Positions 5,171-7,169 of a DNA stretch of 7,169 nt are shown here, piece after piece. The translations under genes and the position numbers were made by a program. Position 1 is the first letter of the stretch. The number at the start of each line of letters is the position of its first letter. Below the pieces are notes generated by a model. It had not been told where the DNA came from. It saw nothing but the letters and a program-made list of their open reading frames with translations, and made no database searches. Source of the stretch: DATBED01 sp035480695 (GTDB lineage: Bacteria > Patescibacteriota > Saccharimonadia > Saccharimonadales > UBA4665). Location of the stretch: the NCBI GenBank assembly GCA_035480695.1, contig DATIHM010000039.1, positions 1 through 7,169 of the forward strand. The letters are read 5' to 3'.

Positions 5171-5884
5171 ATGCCTATCAAACTTAATTCCAAAGGCTTC
5201 GCCGCTGTCGAAGCTGCCCTGATTGTCCTGATTGTCGCCATCGTGGCTGGCACCGGCTACTATGTCTGGCACGCCCAGAATAAATCGACCGACGACCTCA
5301 ACCAGGCGAACTCCGAATCCGACAGCACCGCCGTCTTCAAGAAGAAAAGTGGCAAAAAAACAGCTCCGGTTCAAGAACAACTAAGCAGCTATAGCTCTAA
5401 AGTAGGGAACTTGACACTTAAATATCCAAGCAGTTGGATGGTGAGCGGATTCTTAAACGACGAGCCTGTTACTAACCTGACAGGAAGTGAAACTCAAGTT
5501 CGTGTTCAGGAACATGACGACGCAACAAAAAATAATAATTTTGGCGGAGACTTTATTTTTAGCTCCACGTCGCCCAAAGACACGCCCTATCCTCTTTATG
5601 CGCAAGGTACGATAGTCAAGAAGCTGGGCAATGGAATCGAAGTCTGGCAGGATAAAAAATCGCAAACATTGGCAACCGGGCCACAAGAAAACACTTGCCC
5701 GACTCTTCAAATAGCTTCTAACGGAGCCTTTGGTTTCAAGTTAAAAAATGGGCAGTATATTCAATACTCAGGTTCATTTTGCTGGGCAGAACGCATGACA
5801 ACAGATATGACATATGAACAGCAGATCAGTAGTCCGGAGTTCAAGCTAGCTGTAAATATGCTTGCTTCCATCACTCAAAACTAG
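5171..5884 (+). CDS. Type IV pilin-like membrane-anchored extracellular protein
   Basis: 237 residues. The N-terminus is a class III (prepilin) signal: a basic leader ending in SKG at 7-9, then F10 and E14 (the +1 Phe and +5 Glu of type IV pilins) inside one hydrophobic helix at about 11-33 ending in YYVW. A prepilin peptidase would cut after Gly9. Residues 34-75 are a polar, Lys/Ser/Asp-rich linker. The outer domain (76-237) begins NLTLKYPSSW, which recalls the start of PsbP-like secreted domains (weak resemblance). It carries two cysteines (176, 204) that could form a disulfide. It is probably anchored in the membrane facing out, or a minor pilin. No pilus assembly genes lie nearby, so a pilus role is unproven. 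The first 170 bases are GC-rich, the outer domain clearly AT-richer, as if an export module were joined to an acquired domain. ATG 5171 is supported by AAGGA seven bases upstream. Confidence 0.78.
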   Translation: MPIKLNSKGFAAVEAALIVLIVAIVAGTGYYVWHAQNKSTDDLNQANSESDSTAVFKKKSGKKTAPVQEQLSSYSSKVGNLTLKYPSSWMVSGFLNDEPVTNLTGSETQVRVQEHDDATKNNNFGGDFIFSSTSPKDTPYPLYAQGTIVKKLGNGIEVWQDKKSQTLATGPQENTCPTLQIASNGAFGFKLKNGQYIQYSGSFCWAERMTTDMTYEQQISSPEFKLAVNMLASITQN

Positions 5885-5892
5885 AAGCAGCT

Positions 5893-5907
5893 TGGTACAA
5901 TGTAAGG
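5893..5907 (+). promoter_or_regulatory. Extended -10 promoter of uvrB, predicted leaderless
   Basis: TGG followed by TACAAT (5896-5901) forms an extended -10 with five of six consensus bases. No -35 is recognisable 17 bases upstream, which is usual for extended -10 promoters. TACAAT ends six bases before the ATG at 5908, the same spacing as at the aldolase, so transcription should begin at the start codon. AAGG at 5904-5907 touches the ATG and is too close to work as a normal Shine-Dalgarno. Confidence 0.6.
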
Positions 5908-7169
5908 ATGTCTAAGTTTAAGTTAAGGGCGGATTTTGGGCCGACCGGCGACCAGCCAGGCGCTATTGCGCAGCTGACCAAAGGTCTGGAAGACGGCCTG
6001 CACCACCAGACCCTCCTCGGCGTTACCGGCTCCGGCAAGACGTTCAGCATGGCCAACGTCATCCAGAACGTGCAGAAGCCGACGCTGGTGCTCAGCCACA
6101 ACAAGACGCTGGCGGCGCAGCTGTACAGCGAGTTCAAGAACTTCTTTCCGGACAACGCCGTGCACTATTTCGTCAGCTATTTCGACTATTACCAGCCCGA
6201 GGCCTACATCCCGCGCAGCGACACCTATATTGAGAAGGATTCGCAGATAAATGAGGAAATCGACCGGCTGCGGCATGCCGCCACCGACGCGCTGCTGTCG
6301 CGTCGCGACGTCATCATCGTGGCCAGCTTGTCGTGCATTTACGGCATCGGCTCGGTCGAAGATTACGACGGCCTGTCGATCGGGATTCAGGTAGGAGAGA
6401 GAAAAGTGCGCGACAAGTTCCTGCGGCAACTGACGGACATCCAGTACCAGCGCAACGACATCGATTTCCGCCGCAGTACTTTCCGGGTGCGTGGCGATGT
6501 TGTGGACGTTTTTCCGGCCGGCGAAGAGATGGCTTACCGCATCGAGTTCTTCGGCGACGAAGTCGAGCGTGTCACGCGCGTCGACCCCTTGACCGGTGAA
6601 ATCCTGTCCAATCTTGATTCTTACAAGATTTTTCCGGGCAGCCACTATGTCACGCCGCAAGAGAAGTTGAAAATCGCTCTCGGCCAGATTGAACATGAAT
6701 TAGGTGAGCGCCTCAGGCTTTTCAAAAAAGAGGGCAAACTGCTGGAGGCGCAACGACTTGAGCAACGTACCCGCTTCGACCTGGAAATGCTCGAGGAGAC
6801 CGGCTTCGTGAAAGGCATCGAGAACTACAGCCGCTACTTGACCAACCGCGCGCCGGGCGAACAACCGGCGACGCTACTCGACTATTTCTCAGACGATTTC
6901 GTCATGATGATTGACGAGTCACATATGACGATTCCGCAAGTGCGCGGCATGTACAACGGCGACCGGGCCCGCAAAGAAGTGCTGGTGGAGCATGGCTTTC
7001 GCCTGCCGAGCGCGCTCGACAACCGGCCGCTGACGTTCACGGAGTTCGAAAAACACGTCAACAAGGTGATTTACGTGTCAGCCACGCCGGCCGAATACGA
7101 GCTATCCCGAAGCCCGGAACCGGCGCAACAGGTTATCCGCCCGACCGGTCTGCTTGACCCGCCCATCGA
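5908..7169 (+). CDS. uvrB: UvrABC excision nuclease subunit B (3' truncated by the window edge)
   Basis: Nucleotide excision repair helicase-like ATPase: UvrA loads it on damaged DNA, and it then recruits UvrC for incision. The first 420 of an expected 650-680 residues are present without a stop. The start ATG 5908 gives the family N-terminus (FKLRADFGPTGDQPGAI, 4-20). Walker A is GVTGSGKT at 38-45 (Lys44). The damage-probing beta-hairpin with its tyrosines is YFDYYQPEAYIPRSDTYIEK at 91-110. The domain 2 segment that contacts UvrA covers about 150-250; the DEAD-like Walker B is MIDESH at 334-339, and helicase motif III is SATP at 391-394. Helicase motifs IV-VI and the C-terminal UVR/UvrC-binding domain lie beyond the edge. 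All visible key residues are intact, so a working protein is expected. It starts 23 bases after the pilin-like gene with its own promoter. Confidence 0.97.
   Translation, partial: MSKFKLRADFGPTGDQPGAIAQLTKGLEDGLHHQTLLGVTGSGKTFSMANVIQNVQKPTLVLSHNKTLAAQLYSEFKNFFPDNAVHYFVSYFDYYQPEAYIPRSDTYIEKDSQINEEIDRLRHAATDALLSRRDVIIVASLSCIYGIGSVEDYDGLSIGIQVGERKVRDKFLRQLTDIQYQRNDIDFRRSTFRVRGDVVDVFPAGEEMAYRIEFFGDEVERVTRVDPLTGEILSNLDSYKIFPGSHYVTPQEKLKIALGQIEHELGERLRLFKKEGKLLEAQRLEQRTRFDLEMLEETGFVKGIENYSRYLTNRAPGEQPATLLDYFSDDFVMMIDESHMTIPQVRGMYNGDRARKEVLVEHGFRLPSALDNRPLTFTEFEKHVNKVIYVSATPAEYELSRSPEPAQQVIRPTGLLDPPI

Noticed and set aside
5923..6696. 257-codon open frame on the - strand, opposite uvrB
   Set aside because: The + strand encodes UvrB with all expected motifs. 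The antisense frame is a by-product of GC-rich third positions.

Overview
The window carries seven protein-coding genes, all on the + strand and tightly packed. The longest gap between them is about 74 bases, and no stretch over 300 bases lacks a gene. I see no tRNA, rRNA, CRISPR array, insertion sequence or phage gene. TAG, TAA and TGA all serve as stops, so the code is the standard one and not the recoded TGA of Gracilibacteria/Absconditabacteria. Compact spacing, several conserved-looking proteins of unknown family, a short type IV pilin-like N-terminus on an otherwise unrelated extracellular protein, and an aldolase plus PfkB kinase pair point to a Patescibacteria (CPR) genome. Saccharibacteria-like is my best guess, held at moderate confidence because there is no marker RNA.

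Layout: (1) bases 1-445 hold the 3' end of an unrecognised gene. (2) 485-2435 is a two-gene sugar-phosphate operon: class II fructose-bisphosphate aldolase, then a PfkB-family sugar kinase with its own strong Shine-Dalgarno. If the kinase acts on fructose-6-phosphate, the pair would make fructose-1,6-bisphosphate and split it to triose phosphates; this is inference. (3) 2510-4421 is a second pair: a 413-residue protein of unknown family, then a LOG-like Rossmann nucleotide-binding protein. An 8-codon mini-ORF with stop/start overlaps at both ends joins them. (4) 4460-5110 encodes a 216-residue unknown protein whose start codon touches a perfect 16-base palindrome in its promoter. (5) 5171-5884 is a pilin-like membrane-anchored protein with a composition break between anchor and outer domain. 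(6) From 5908 to the right edge is the N-terminal two thirds of UvrB, the nucleotide excision repair helicase.

Expression signals are the main pattern beyond the genes. Two genes at the head of transcripts (aldolase and uvrB) have a -10 hexamer ending exactly six bases before the ATG, which predicts leaderless mRNAs. Genes inside operons or behind a longer leader have a Shine-Dalgarno. The window therefore seems to mix leaderless and Shine-Dalgarno initiation. Ordinary housekeeping genes (aldolase, kinase, UvrB) are interspersed with unknowns. I found no convincing new multi-gene system; the most worthwhile leads are the palindrome-controlled unknown gene, the unknown/LOG-like coupled pair, and the leaderless promoters.
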